Assembly: GCA_002077045.2 (NCBI GenBank)
Contig: KZ111148.1
Span: forward strand, 378,170 to 438,192
Length of the DNA: 60,023 nucleotides
Direction: 5' to 3'
Source of the DNA: Rachicladosporium sp. CCFEE 5018
Lineage: Eukaryota > Ascomycota > Dothideomycetes > Cladosporiales > Cladosporiaceae
Shown here piece by piece: positions 9,895 to 19,629 of the stretch (position 1 is the first letter of the stretch; each line of letters opens with the position of its first letter). The position numbers and the translations under genes are program-made. The notes below the pieces were generated by a model. That model did no database searches. It was not told the origin of the DNA and saw only the letters and a program-made list of their open reading frames with translations.

Positions 9895-11814
9895 TCAGAT
9901 ACTCGGCATCACTCCTCCGAACCCATTCTCTCTTCTGTACAAAGGCGTCGTCCCGCTGAAGTTCCCACTCTGTGTAGTAAAGCTTCCGGTCTGGCTTAGC
10001 GACTTGATCCTTCCAAGCAGCAGCTCGATAGCCCTGTAAGCCGCACCAGGGGCATAGCCCGGCAATTCGTGACCAGCGAGCTGCACTTGGTAGAATGTCA
10101 AACCTCGCTCTACACCCCATGAACCCAGATACCCGGACCCCGCGAGGGCGCCACCGTTGAACTCCGCGTGATCGGGGGTATAGAAAGGGATGGAGGGGTA
10201 CGCCTGCAGACCTTGTAGCCCGTTCCAGGTCATGTTCTGGATTGCCAGTAGGGTGCCGTTAGTGTTGAGCAGCATGTCGAGGTTACCCGAGCCGATGATG
10301 GTGTTGTTCGTGTACTCGATCACACGTTGGAGAACGCCGTTCTGAGCGGGGCCGAGACTCTGATCGTTGACGGTGCGGTTCGAGGTGGTGTTACGGAACA
10401 CACCATTCTTGCACTGTAGCCAGTTCGATGTCAAAGGAGCATGGATCGCAGCCTTGACATCAGTTCGGTTGAAGTAGATCTGCGCTCCGATGGGAACGTA
10501 GTCGCCAGAGTTGACTTTACCTAACACTGAGTACGGGTGCGGGCATGTCTCGGTGATATGATAGATATTGAAGCAGGGATTGACTTCCAGGATAGCACCG
10601 TACGCGTTGTCGAATTGATCGCAAGAGTAGTTGTTCGCGCGACTGGGCTCTGGCAATACTGGGAAGGCTTCCTGAGGCGGTGGGAACGTCAAATACTTTT
10701 CCAGATACTGCGGGTAGCCACATTGTAGATCCCTCTTATTGTAGCGATCGATGAAGGACTCGTTCAAGTAGAGAACGTTCTGCCAATAAGCAAGGTAAGG
10801 GCCAATGACAACGTCTTGTTGATTGGTGCCGTCGCCGATGATGGGGTCATTGATGGCAATACCTTTCAGTGGCATGTCAGGGTCAGCAGTAGTGATGAAA
10901 GAATCTGCTATGTATGGGACGTAGTAGCCCGCATAGGATTCGCCGGTCAGGTATAAGTCCCAGCTGATGAGTGTCAGTGAGGAGACTTGAAATGAAGCAG
11001 ATGAAGTGAGTGAAGTGAGCGAATTGACATACCCTTGAACACCGAAGGCCTCGACGAATTGCTTGTAGAAGCCCACGAACTCTTGACCGAGCTCCACTTC
11101 GTTAGTGATATTCGGCACGCCCTGGGTATAGCCGACGCCGATTGGTTGTTCAACCCACATCATGTTGGTGAGGTTGACCTAAGTAATCTGTTAGAAAACA
11201 ACATTTGTTCCATGCAACATCGTCATTGTGAATATTCACCCAAGTGTATGGGTTCTGGACTGGTGCAAGTGTGCCAGCTACATGCATACGTCAGCTCTGT
11301 CAATAGCAGTGTTGACGAAAGGGTCGACGCACCCTCCCAGGTGAAAGGGCCATTCTCGGTCAGTAGACCACTAAGCGAACTGCAACCTGGACCTCCATTG
11401 AACCTGTACAGCAAAGTCAGTCAGGGCTAATAGACGTGGGACTTCTCCTCCATTCTCTCACCAGATGGTAATCTCCTCGCGGCAGACAGGGTTGGTAGTC
11501 GGGAAGAACCAGAAGAACAGCTCACGCGTCTCGTTGGCTGCCCCAGAGATAGGTAGGAGTCCAGCGTACGACTCGCCCACATCGAACGGTACGTCTGGAA
11601 CAGCGGTGCCATTGACGGCGAACTTCTCAGTATTGGCGTTCAGGAAATTGAATGCTCGCTTCTGCAGCTTCTCGCTCTTGAATGGCTGGTTGGCGACGCG
11701 CTTCTCGATCACAGGCTTAGGTCGCTGCGCTCGCTTGAACACGTCTTCGCCACTTAGTGCCGTGACCAGAGAGGAGAAGCCTAGGGCAGCTACGATCTCT
11801 TTGCCGAACAGCAT
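9895..11814 (-). CDS. Serine carboxypeptidase, peptidase family S10, secreted or vacuolar (copy A)
   Basis: Removes C-terminal residues from peptides, usually at acid pH, in the vacuole or outside the cell. Five exons: 11462-11814, 11333-11403, 11240-11277, 11033-11178 and 9895-10963. Every junction is GT..AG and in phase, giving 558 aa. The N-terminal MLFGKEIVAALGFSSLVTALS looks like a signal peptide, and a probable propeptide follows. The oxyanion motif NGGPGCSS is at 120-127, formed across intron 1. Catalytic residues by motif are Ser212 (GESYAG), Asp432 (GNLDML) and His501 (GHELPGYAP). A dozen or so N-glycosylation sequons fit a secreted glycoprotein. An in-frame ATG 54 bases upstream is possible but would bury the signal peptide. 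Sequence style is closest to fungal carboxypeptidase S1-like enzymes. Confidence 0.93.
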
Positions 11815-13126
11815 CTTGGCGTCTTGTCTGTAGAGTGGAGGTAGGGAAGATGGGAGCTTCTCATACAAGCAAAACGCGATGACGGGAGGGCAATGATCGC
11901 ATGAGCGCTTGACCTACGTATATCAACTCCCAAGGAACCCATGCGTCGCTCAAGCAATCCAGCAAAAGCTTGCGCAGCACGTCCGACATCATGACGCGAA
12001 GCATGCAGTCCCTTGCGCGCTTCAAGATACGAAGGGATTACAGCTAGCACCTGCCATTCCCACCGCAAGCGCAATGCTAAGGCCGAGTCGATGATATTGA
12101 TCTACGAGACGCGGTCTGATCGGGCAGGTAGTGATTGTCGATGATGTGGAGTGTGCAGCAGGTAGAGTAGCTGTGATTTGCTGAGTCGTGGGTGTAGCAT
12201 GGACTAGGCTCCGTGGTCGCGCGGGATTGCATCGCGTAGTTATGGAGCCGATGCTTGGCGGACTTGGTGCCTGAGTGATGATGCTTGACATTCTTTGTCG
12301 ACTACTCGATGAGTCTAGGGCAAAATGTCGATAAAGGCGAAACGCAATGTTGATGATAAGCTTGAGCATCTACCGGCCGCCGGGGAGCAAGGGAAGCGAG
12401 ACGCACTTGCTCCTTTGGGCTGCCAAGACTAATAGGACCTACATATGTATGCGCCTCATAGAATACTGCATCGCATTGCTGCTGTGTATTTTAAGATCGG
12501 CTGTAACAACAGAGCTAGGCGTGGTTACTATTCCTCGACGATCGTAGGAGGCGGGCGCAGATCGAGCATTGCTTTGAGCTGCAGGGAACCCAAGACGTTC
12601 TCTCAATTTCGTCGCATCTCACCACGATTGTGAAGGCGCTTGAAGATAGAGCTTGCTGTAGAGCACCACTTGCTCGGCCATGTTGGCAGCGAGACCTTCG
12701 ACTGATGACGACCAAGCCAGCAATAGGCCACACAGAGTCGTCAAAGCGAACGCTACAGGCACAACTAACACCGTGCGGTTATGCATTCTCATGATATTAC
12801 ATGTACAGAGACTGACAACGCTCGGACCCACTCCCCGTCAACTTCAGAAGTCGACACTGTAAGTGAATGTCTATGTCCGCACCTTCCTCCACATACCAGA
12901 CCTCTCGTTCGTTGAAGATCACGGAACATTCAAGAATCAGAAAGTGTCTATCCATCCGCATCCAGCCGCGTGTCGACTCATCAAGTGTCGACTCATCAAC
13001 ACCGGACCACTAGGGTCCCGTTTAAAACATCTCCGTTAATTACTATCAACACACATCTCAACGTATCAAAGATCTCGCTGTACCGCCGCGATAGATTCAA
13101 ATCTCCCCTGACAGTACCTCAGCACC
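11815..13126. other. Intergenic between divergent carboxypeptidase and phosphatase (copy A)
   Basis: 1.3 kb divergent promoter region. 11881-12289 is unusually well conserved with copy B (6 differences in 409 bases by my count, no indel) and holds overlapping open frames. One on the minus strand, 12022-12291, codes 89 aa starting MSSIITQAPS and ending in a short hydrophobic stretch. Whether this is a small gene, a long leader or a regulatory region is undecided. 12370-13100 is less conserved and contains a 15-base tandem duplication at 12970-12999. Confidence 0.45.
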
Positions 13127-13636
13127 ATGTCTTCCGCCACTTATCTTACCGCGTCTACGCTTCCTCGCATCTCAACTGCGGACCTGGCACCACTTGTTCG
13201 CTCTCGCGACGCGAGCATAGCTGTCGTGGACGTCCGCGACGACGATCACGTTGGTGGCCACATCAAATCTTCTCATCACGTTGCTTCAGGTACCCATGAT
13301 GTCGCTCTACCAGAGCTCGTCCGAAAGTTGGAAGACAAGGGGACTGTGGTGTTCCATTGCATGCTGAGCCAGCAACGTGGGCCGAAGGCTGCGATCAACT
13401 ACGTGAGAGAGAGGGAGAGGCTGATTGGGAAGGATGCTAAGGGTAAGGAGCAGAAGGTCGTGGTGCTGGAGGGAGGCTTCGGCAAGTGGCAGGAAGTGTG
13501 AGTGCATCCCGTCGAGGTCCCGTGACGACACCTAGTGCTAGGGCTAATCTAGATTTCATGTAGGTACGGCGAGGACAAGGAGCTGACCGAGGCGTACGCG
13601 AAGGATGTCTGGGAGGGTTTTGATGGTACCCACTAG
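13127..13636 (+). CDS. Rhodanese-domain phosphatase, Cdc25/Ych1-like (copy A)
   Basis: Small single-domain rhodanese protein of the Cdc25/arsenate-reductase-like class, related to yeast Ych1 and S. pombe Ibp1. It probably acts as a cysteine-dependent phosphatase or arsenate reductase; the substrate is unknown. Exons 13127-13497 and 13564-13636 with a GTGAGT..TAG intron of 66 bp give 147 aa. The rhodanese start motif VVDVRDDDHVGGHI is at 33-46. The active-site loop HCMLSQQRGP holds Cys78 and Arg84 in a CX5R arrangement, as in Cdc25-type enzymes. Splicing restores the C-terminal helix EDKELTEAYAKDVWEGF. Divergent from the carboxypeptidase and followed on the same strand by a small membrane protein. 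Confidence 0.9.
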
Positions 13637-14160
13637 GGAGCACCGCGCTCTGCTCTGCTCCCATGGACGCAGTAAAGCACAGCCCGGCTCAGATCATACT
13701 ACGTGGCTGCCACTCAAGAACCCAGGAATGTTAGGTGGAAAGTCTTGGGACGGAGAGATCTCATCTCACGCTGTTGTGATTGGGCGTGCGTCTCGCGCAA
13801 GGTACGAAGAGCAAAGGTCAAATATCAACATGGGATCCGCTGACGTCTGCATAGATTCCTAGAAGACATGCTGACCATCTCGAGCGATCGCGATCAGTAC
13901 CATCAAATATACACTTCACCACGTGCTGACCTCGTGGCATCCCTTTCCATCTTCTCCGTGATAGACAAGTAGACAGCGCACGTCTCCCCTTTCCTTTCCA
14001 ATCTTGCACACTCCCACCATATCGTCCATCCGCCTCTCACACTCGTCCGACGACTGGAAGATTTTCGGTAACACTTCTGCCCACAACTACCTCGTCAAGA
14101 TACAGGAGAAACCTGTGAGGTTCAATATACCAACACCTCCCCACCACCACACCGAACAAG
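13637..14160. other. Intergenic upstream of the two-TM protein (copy A)
   Basis: No gene seen. Well conserved with copy B (31657-32189), including a CACGTG E-box at about 13921 and a CT-rich tract near 13980, as expected for a promoter and 5' UTR. Confidence 0.45.
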
Positions 14161-14568
14161 ATGTCCGAAATCAGCATCTCCCACCAAGAAACAATCTGGC
14201 TCTCTCTCGCCGCATTCCTCACCTTCAGCATCCTCCTCGCTCTCCTCTGCTTCAGATGGAAGCTCTCCCGCGCAGAATGGGAGCACGGCCTAGCCGATCT
14301 CTGCGCCCTCCGCACACGGGCCTCCTGGGCAGTCTGGCTGGCAATGCTCGTCCTCGTCACCGGCATATCCCTCGTCGTAGCCGTCGCTGTACCTAGACCG
14401 CCTACACTCCGGCAAATGTGTCCGTGGTACGATGGGACGTGCGCTGTCGTGGCATCCGGGCAGTGCATGCCGTGTAGCGTGCTGTCGGGTAATGCTACGG
14501 TTCTGCAGGATGAGCTTACTCTGATGCGTGGTGGTTGGGTTGGGTGGGAGTGTCGGCGAAGTCAGTGA
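14161..14568 (+). CDS. Small two-TM protein with conserved Cys tail, unknown function (copy A)
   Basis: I do not recognise the family. The 135-aa frame begins MSEISISHQETIW. It has two predicted membrane segments, about 12-31 (IWLSLAAFLTFSILLALLCF) and about 55-78, joined by a charged loop containing EWEHGLADLCALRTRASW. The tail starts with PRPPTLRQMC and carries cysteines spaced C-x6-C-x7-C-x2-C plus a possible N-glycosylation sequon (NAT). Copy B encodes the same loop, second TM and identical Cys spacing, although its frame is broken by one base. This supports a real coding gene. The ATG follows a CACC-rich leader typical of the neighbours. The C-terminus after LMRGG differs from B and may be less certain. 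Confidence 0.65.
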   Translation: MSEISISHQETIWLSLAAFLTFSILLALLCFRWKLSRAEWEHGLADLCALRTRASWAVWLAMLVLVTGISLVVAVAVPRPPTLRQMCPWYDGTCAVVASGQCMPCSVLSGNATVLQDELTLMRGGWVGWECRRSQ

Positions 14569-15431
14569 TGGCGAGCGGTATCTTGCGTCGCCCGCGTCGG
14601 GTTGGCCGCAACAAAGGCTGCAGTGCGTGGCCTCCACGGGTCCATCGAGGGAAGCGCGCAACACCCTAGTCGAGCGTTTGGAGTGCTTCCCCTTGAGCGT
14701 CCGATGAGAGCCATCTCCAGATCACCGTGCGACTGTGCGGGAAAGCTTTACTGTCCTGGGGATTTTGGACCACGAATGGACTTTAGTCTACACTGCTCCT
14801 ACGCGGCTCACATTTTCCTCCAATTCTCTGGGTTTGTGGAACGCAGGCAACGGTCCCATCAAGCTAGCTGCAGTAGTGACACAGTTCACCATTGCAAGTC
14901 CGAGGACGACCAACGCAGGGTGATCCAGCAATAGGTTAAAACTGCTCTGACTCGGCCCACATTTGGATCCGACTATCTCTGGATGTCTGGGAGAACGGTC
15001 ATGGTTCTACTGGGCTAGCTGCAGAAGTGACACGCTGGACTATCACACCGAGGAGAGGCGTCTAGGCTGATTTGACTAGTGAACGAGACTAGAGACTCTG
15101 TTATCCGCACTGTATCGCAACAATGCTGTTGTAGCTACGTTGGTAGCACCATAGGAGTATTCACCGACCTTGAGAGAAGCAAACGCACCTGTGCGATTTA
15201 CCCTCACATAGACGAAGGCGATGGAAACGATCCAGGGAGCGAAAGGACTGATGGGACATGTGTAATGATACAGAGCCTAGCACCGGCTTACAATGTCCAA
15301 GACTTTTCGCACCCGTCATGCACCAAAGATCATACCCAACACTGCTTCCTCATAACTTCATACAATGCACCCCACTCCCCCTTCACTCCACCCACCCCTC
15401 ACTCCACTAATCTCTCATCCCTCCCCCCTCG
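14569..15431. other. Intergenic, fast-diverging, with imperfect internal repeat (copy A)
   Basis: Lies between the two-TM gene and the convergent WD40 gene. By eye it cannot be aligned with the equivalent part of copy B (32567-33501), unlike the rest of the block. Two imperfect direct repeats share the segment GCTAGCTGCAG.AGTGACAC (about 14862-14880 and 15008-15026) with similar flanks. Open frames here are not conserved in B. Confidence 0.45.
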
Positions 15432-17789
15432 TTACGCCCACTCCCTCGCCTCCCGTCCCAACCTCCTCTGTCTATTAACCTCCACCTCAAAAACCCCCTC
15501 CTCACACCCAACCCAGACCCACCTGCCATCTGCACTAACTGCAACCCCCGCACTCCTCACGCCTTCCAGCCGCCTCCCTCCCCCAGACGTGCTCCCTCTC
15601 ATCCGCCTCAGAACCCTCTCGTACTCGTACCCCTCCGCCACACTCGGCCGCGGCAGCGCAGTGGTATTCGCGCCCGTGGCGACTGGGGAAGTGGCTTGGG
15701 AGTCGCCTCCACTGAGCGTGCGCCAGCGCTCGCGTTGGCGGGCGAGGGAGCGGGTCGTGTGGGTTTGTTCGCGGGAGGGTTGTTGGGGGGGAGGTGGGGT
15801 GGAGTTCGTGGTGGGGTGAGGAGGAATCGGAGGGGCGAGGGAGGCGGATTCGAACAACGGGCCGCGGGCAAGCGCCATGGCGTCGGAGATGGTGCGCCAG
15901 GGGTTCTCGTTGTGGTCTGCTGAGCTTTCTTCCTGTTCGGGAGGGTCGTCTGAGGCTGGGGGCGTGAGGGGTGGCGGGGTTGGTCGGGGGCGAGTTGCGG
16001 TAGAGGGCTGGTCTGATGCGCTCGTGGCGGGTGGGGAGAGGATTACTGACGCTCGCCGGCGGGGAATGCGGGAGCCGTCACTCTGGCGCGTTAAGCCTGT
16101 TGTGTTGCCCGATGTGCTGGTGTCCGGAGTGCGATACGAGTTTGCCGCCCAAGCGTTGATGTCGGGTGAGCCTGGTGCGAAGACAGACGTCGGTCGTGGC
16201 AGGCCATGGGACATGTCGCTGTACGAAGACCCTTCCAGATTCGTGTCCGACATGCTGCTCAGAATCTCGCTGATCGGCCGCGCGGCTGGATTCGCAGCCG
16301 GATGCGGTGTATGTGATCGTGAACCGCTTGATCGCGCGGGTAAGAACATATCCGGGCTGGTATAATTGACAGTCTGCGGCAATGTGCCATTAGCTCGTGC
16401 CTCTTCCCGCTGCCTCGTCATCCGCAGCGTGTTTAGCACCTCCTGCTCTCTCAACGTCAAGCCTTGCGGATCATCTTCTACCGCCGCTTGCGCGCTCGAG
16501 CCGGTCAGCCCTCCGTTCTGTGACCTCAAACTAGCCAGCTCTTGTCGATGTTGCCGCTGCCTCCGCCTCGCATCAATATACTCCGTAGCGAAATTCACAG
16601 CCGTAGGATTTTCCTGCGCTCGTCGGTACCGCCTCAGCAAGTCCATCTCCATCTGCTCCAAATGCCTCAGCTGCGTCTCACTCGACGTCGGCGTCCCACT
16701 ACCAGACTGTCCAAACGCGTCCGCAAACCTCACGGTCGTCAAGCCCTCTTCCGAAGGATCCATAAGAATAACCTGCTTCTGCCTCAACCCTGTCCTCAAA
16801 TCCCCCACGCAGACCCTCCCCTGATCCTCCGCCCAGATCAGCAAATCCCACGGATCAGGGGAGAAGACCATACTCCTCACGGCGCCAGGATGCGGTGGCG
16901 GGATATCAGGCCTACTCCCCGGTCTTACGATAACAATAGCATCCTCGTCATCCAGATCCGCTCGTGCCAGCAGCTCCACATCCAGCACAGTGATATACCC
17001 ACTCTCGCTCCCCACCGCCACAAGCCGTCCACTGGGACTCCAAGCCGTAGTGAAATATCCCATCGTAGCCTGCAAATTCGTCACATGCAGATTCACGATA
17101 TTCGTCAACCGCCACTCCACGCTCCCGCTATTGAGTCGATTATGCGGCTTCTGTATCCCCGGCACCGGTTTCCCACTTCTCAAATGCCGCCGGAAGAAGT
17201 ACGCAGAGTTCACATCCCCCACCGCCACCAGCACTTTCCCATCCGGCGATATCGTCGCATGGTTCATCGCGAACGGCAAATCCAAACAACACGTCTCCAG
17301 TCCAAGAGGCAGACTGTACACCCGTACAGTCTTATCGTTATTCGTCAGCACCGCGACGATATCGTCTAGATGCGCGTCTTCGTCTTGTATCCGATGGATG
17401 GAAATGGAGTTCACTATCTCCACTCCGATCCTATCGACTTTGACGTCTGCCGCCCGGCTTGTCGCTCCCTCTTCACCCCATCCTAGCGCCCCGGTCTTGA
17501 TGGCCGCGAAATGGCCTTCATCCTCGCCGCCGACGCAGATCCATCCGTAACCGCTAGCCGTACATCTCGCCTCGAAGGGCAAGCTAGCGATGTGCTTCCT
17601 CTTCTTCGTGCTAGGCTGTAGACAGAAGACCTCCCTCCCACTAGCATAGTACAGCCGATCCGGCTCCGGGCTCGATATATAATGCCGCAACTGCCAGTGC
17701 GAAACGGGTATGCTGATCGGGTAGAACTTCTTCGATGTCGAGACGAGGCGATCGGTGTCGGGGTAAAGAGACTCCTCGGGAATCGCCAT
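15432..17789 (-). CDS. WD40-repeat protein of the fungal DUF2415 type (copy A)
   Basis: Probably a scaffold protein; function unknown. From MAIPEESLYPD the frame codes 785 aa. The first ~330 residues form WD-like blades (SHWQLRHYISSPEPDRLYYA, ATISPDGKVLVAVGD, TTAWSPSGRLVAVGSESGYI). The segment GAVRSMVFSPDPWDLLIWAE (about 290-310) resembles the short DUF2415 motif as I remember it. A Gln/Arg-rich stretch around 365-400 may be helical. The rest to about 690 is Ser/Pro/Thr-rich and disordered, then a last blade (SAGVAVSADGRWVWVGCEEG). The open frame continues upstream without ATG through a conserved acidic stretch (SDSDSLPDLISISS). An alternative model with exon 18112-18167, starting MSVIVVAGDSSS and spliced to 17934, stays in phase and gives 852 aa. 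The true start is therefore uncertain. Confidence 0.82.
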   Translation of the reverse strand: MAIPEESLYPDTDRLVSTSKKFYPISIPVSHWQLRHYISSPEPDRLYYASGREVFCLQPSTKKRKHIASLPFEARCTASGYGWICVGGEDEGHFAAIKTGALGWGEEGATSRAADVKVDRIGVEIVNSISIHRIQDEDAHLDDIVAVLTNNDKTVRVYSLPLGLETCCLDLPFAMNHATISPDGKVLVAVGDVNSAYFFRRHLRSGKPVPGIQKPHNRLNSGSVEWRLTNIVNLHVTNLQATMGYFTTAWSPSGRLVAVGSESGYITVLDVELLARADLDDEDAIVIVRPGSRPDIPPPHPGAVRSMVFSPDPWDLLIWAEDQGRVCVGDLRTGLRQKQVILMDPSEEGLTTVRFADAFGQSGSGTPTSSETQLRHLEQMEMDLLRRYRRAQENPTAVNFATEYIDARRRQRQHRQELASLRSQNGGLTGSSAQAAVEDDPQGLTLREQEVLNTLRMTRQREEARANGTLPQTVNYTSPDMFLPARSSGSRSHTPHPAANPAARPISEILSSMSDTNLEGSSYSDMSHGLPRPTSVFAPGSPDINAWAANSYRTPDTSTSGNTTGLTRQSDGSRIPRRRASVILSPPATSASDQPSTATRPRPTPPPLTPPASDDPPEQEESSADHNENPWRTISDAMALARGPLFESASLAPPIPPHPTTNSTPPPPQQPSREQTHTTRSLARQRERWRTLSGGDSQATSPVATGANTTALPRPSVAEGYEYERVLRRMRGSTSGGGRRLEGVRSAGVAVSADGRWVWVGCEEGVFEVEVNRQRRLGREAREWA

Positions 17790-18462
17790 TCTCGTTGAGC
17801 GCAACGGTAGGGCGCGCGCATGCGCTGGCGCTGTGGCGGGAGGTTCTCCTTGGGAGGAGATGGAGATCAGGTCGGGGAGGGAGTCGCTGTCTGAAGCATT
17901 GGAGTCCGCCAGAATGGAGAGCTCGTTGTGGAATCTGCTGTGAGAGGCGTGAGCGGGGTGTCGCGACGAGAGGGGTGATCGGCGAGAGGTGAAAGGCGAG
18001 ATGGTGAGCGTTATGGGAGGTCAAGTGGATAGGATAGTAATACTGCTGATAGGTAGTGAATGGTGGGTGGCAGTGGTCTCGTGTACTCTGGTAGTGAAGT
18101 GGGGTTGGTACGTCAAGAAGTGTTGCAGGACCGAGCTCGAGTCTCCTGCGACAACAATCACTGACATCTCCTGTGCGTGAATGATTCGAGTCGCTTAGGA
18201 TTATTGAGTCCTACAGATCCATGGAGGATTACTGAGCAATTGGCACGGTGCTGCTGCAATTCGGCAGGGTGGCGACTGCGCCATAATCATCACAAGGAAG
18301 CAGCAAACATCAGATGTTGACAGCTGCCATTCACGCCTAGCTAGTCGAGTATGCACAGTCTGTACTGGTGCTACACTTTTCGCCTCATGCCGCTCATGCA
18401 CGCAGATGCCTCGTCAGTCATGCATTCGTCACCTTCGCCCCTCAGAGAGAACTCCGACCCGT
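17790..18462. other. Region between WD40 gene and mannitol dehydrogenase (copy A)
   Basis: Probably contains the true 5' end of the WD40 gene. A conserved open frame runs from about 17998 down to the annotated start, and a possible first exon lies at 18112-18167. The remainder, 18170-18462, would be promoter and the 3' UTR of the mannitol gene. Confidence 0.45.
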
Positions 18463-19629
18463 TCAAGATCCACCCTGCACCTTCTTCACAACAGCCACCA
18501 CATCCTTGAAGAGAGGGTGCTCCGCCTCCAATCCACAGATGTCCTTGACCGCCGCCTCGGCGTCAAGCTCCTTCAGCTTCTTGGCCAGCTCCGCGGACTC
18601 CTCATCACCCTCAACGTTCTGGAAGCGGAACGCCATCTCGATGCCGCCAAGCAGACCCTTGTACGACTCGTTCATCTCAGCGAGATGAGCGGCGGGAGCG
18701 ATGAAGCGCTCGCGGCGGGAGAGCTTGCGGAGAGGGGCGCGACCGACGCGGGTAACGATATCCTCGAGAGCGGGGTTCGAGATACGCTTGACGATGGCTT
18801 GAACGTATTCGCTCTGCTCCTTCGTGCTGACGTGGGTGTGCTGCGTACAGATGAGGTGAGCGGTCTCCTTGAGGGTATCCTGGACGATGTCGTGGAGCTC
18901 CTTGTCCTGAAGCACCTCGTGAACGTACTTCTTGCCACGGTTGTAGCCGTAGTACGCAGCCGTGGCGTGGCCAGTGTTGACAGTGAAGAGCTTACGCTCG
19001 ATGTACGGCTTGAGGTCTTGGACGAAGTGAATGCCCTTGATTGGTGGCGGCTTGCCATCGAATGGCTTCTCCTCCACACACCACTCGTAGAATTTCTCAA
19101 TCAGGACGTTGAGGCCGGCACCCTCGGGCTGAAGAGGAACGATGCGGTCGATTGCCGAGTTGGCGAAGCGGGCCTTGGTCTTGATGTCCTTCTTCACCTC
19201 CTCGCCGAGATGGCCCTCGATGAAGCCGCGGAGAGCATCCGTAGCTCCGATCATATTCTCGCAGGCGATGACTGAGAGCGGCTCGCTGGACTTACGTGCC
19301 TCGATACCCTCAGCGATGGGCTTCGCAATGAACTTCAGGATGTTTGGTCCCACAGCGCAGGTGACGACGTCGGCCGTAGCGATCTCGTGGATCACCTTCT
19401 CCATCTCGTGCTTGCTGTTGAGCGCACGGTAGTTGTCGATTGTGAACTTCTTCTCGCCATCGTCACCAATCTCCGTCACCTCGTAGCTCTTGGTCTTTTG
19501 GAGAGACTCAATGATGGAGTCCATCACGTCCACGAAGACAACCTCATAGCCGCTGTTGTGCAGGAACTCGGCGACGAAGCCGCGCCCGATATTTCCACCT
19601 CCGAAGTGAACTCCCTTCTTGCCAGCCAT
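18463..19629 (-). CDS. mpdA: Mannitol-1-phosphate 5-dehydrogenase (copy A)
   Basis: Interconverts fructose-6-phosphate and mannitol-1-phosphate with NAD(H) in the cytosol. This is the entry to mannitol, a fungal carbon store and stress protectant. Single coding exon, 388 aa, the usual length. The Rossmann motif VHFGGGNIGRGFVAEFL is at 7-23. The polyol long-chain dehydrogenase signature K-x4-N-x2-H is present as Lys213, Asn218 and His221 (KLFTVNTGH), and ENMIGATDALRGF lies at about 124-136. The start MAGKKGVHFGG fits the family; the frame is open upstream but without ATG. A probable 5' UTR intron lies at 19653-19755 (GTATGT..TAG, 103 bp), with the same length in copy B. Copy B differs at only two residues (EMEK versus DMDK). 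Confidence 0.96.
   Translation of the reverse strand: MAGKKGVHFGGGNIGRGFVAEFLHNSGYEVVFVDVMDSIIESLQKTKSYEVTEIGDDGEKKFTIDNYRALNSKHEMEKVIHEIATADVVTCAVGPNILKFIAKPIAEGIEARKSSEPLSVIACENMIGATDALRGFIEGHLGEEVKKDIKTKARFANSAIDRIVPLQPEGAGLNVLIEKFYEWCVEEKPFDGKPPPIKGIHFVQDLKPYIERKLFTVNTGHATAAYYGYNRGKKYVHEVLQDKELHDIVQDTLKETAHLICTQHTHVSTKEQSEYVQAIVKRISNPALEDIVTRVGRAPLRKLSRRERFIAPAAHLAEMNESYKGLLGGIEMAFRFQNVEGDEESAELAKKLKELDAEAAVKDICGLEAEHPLFKDVVAVVKKVQGGS

Noticed and set aside
12515..12831. Minus-strand small frame starting near MHNRTVLVVPVAFAL
   Set aside because: Copy B has many replacement changes and an earlier stop, so there is no sign of protein constraint.
16542..17369. Long His/Arg-rich plus-strand frame opposite the WD40 gene
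   Set aside because: Shadow frame; the minus-strand frame keeps its exact length between A and B while this one is broken in B.
18406..19275. 289-aa plus-strand frame opposite mannitol dehydrogenase
   Set aside because: Shadow of the conserved minus-strand gene; its length changes in copy B.
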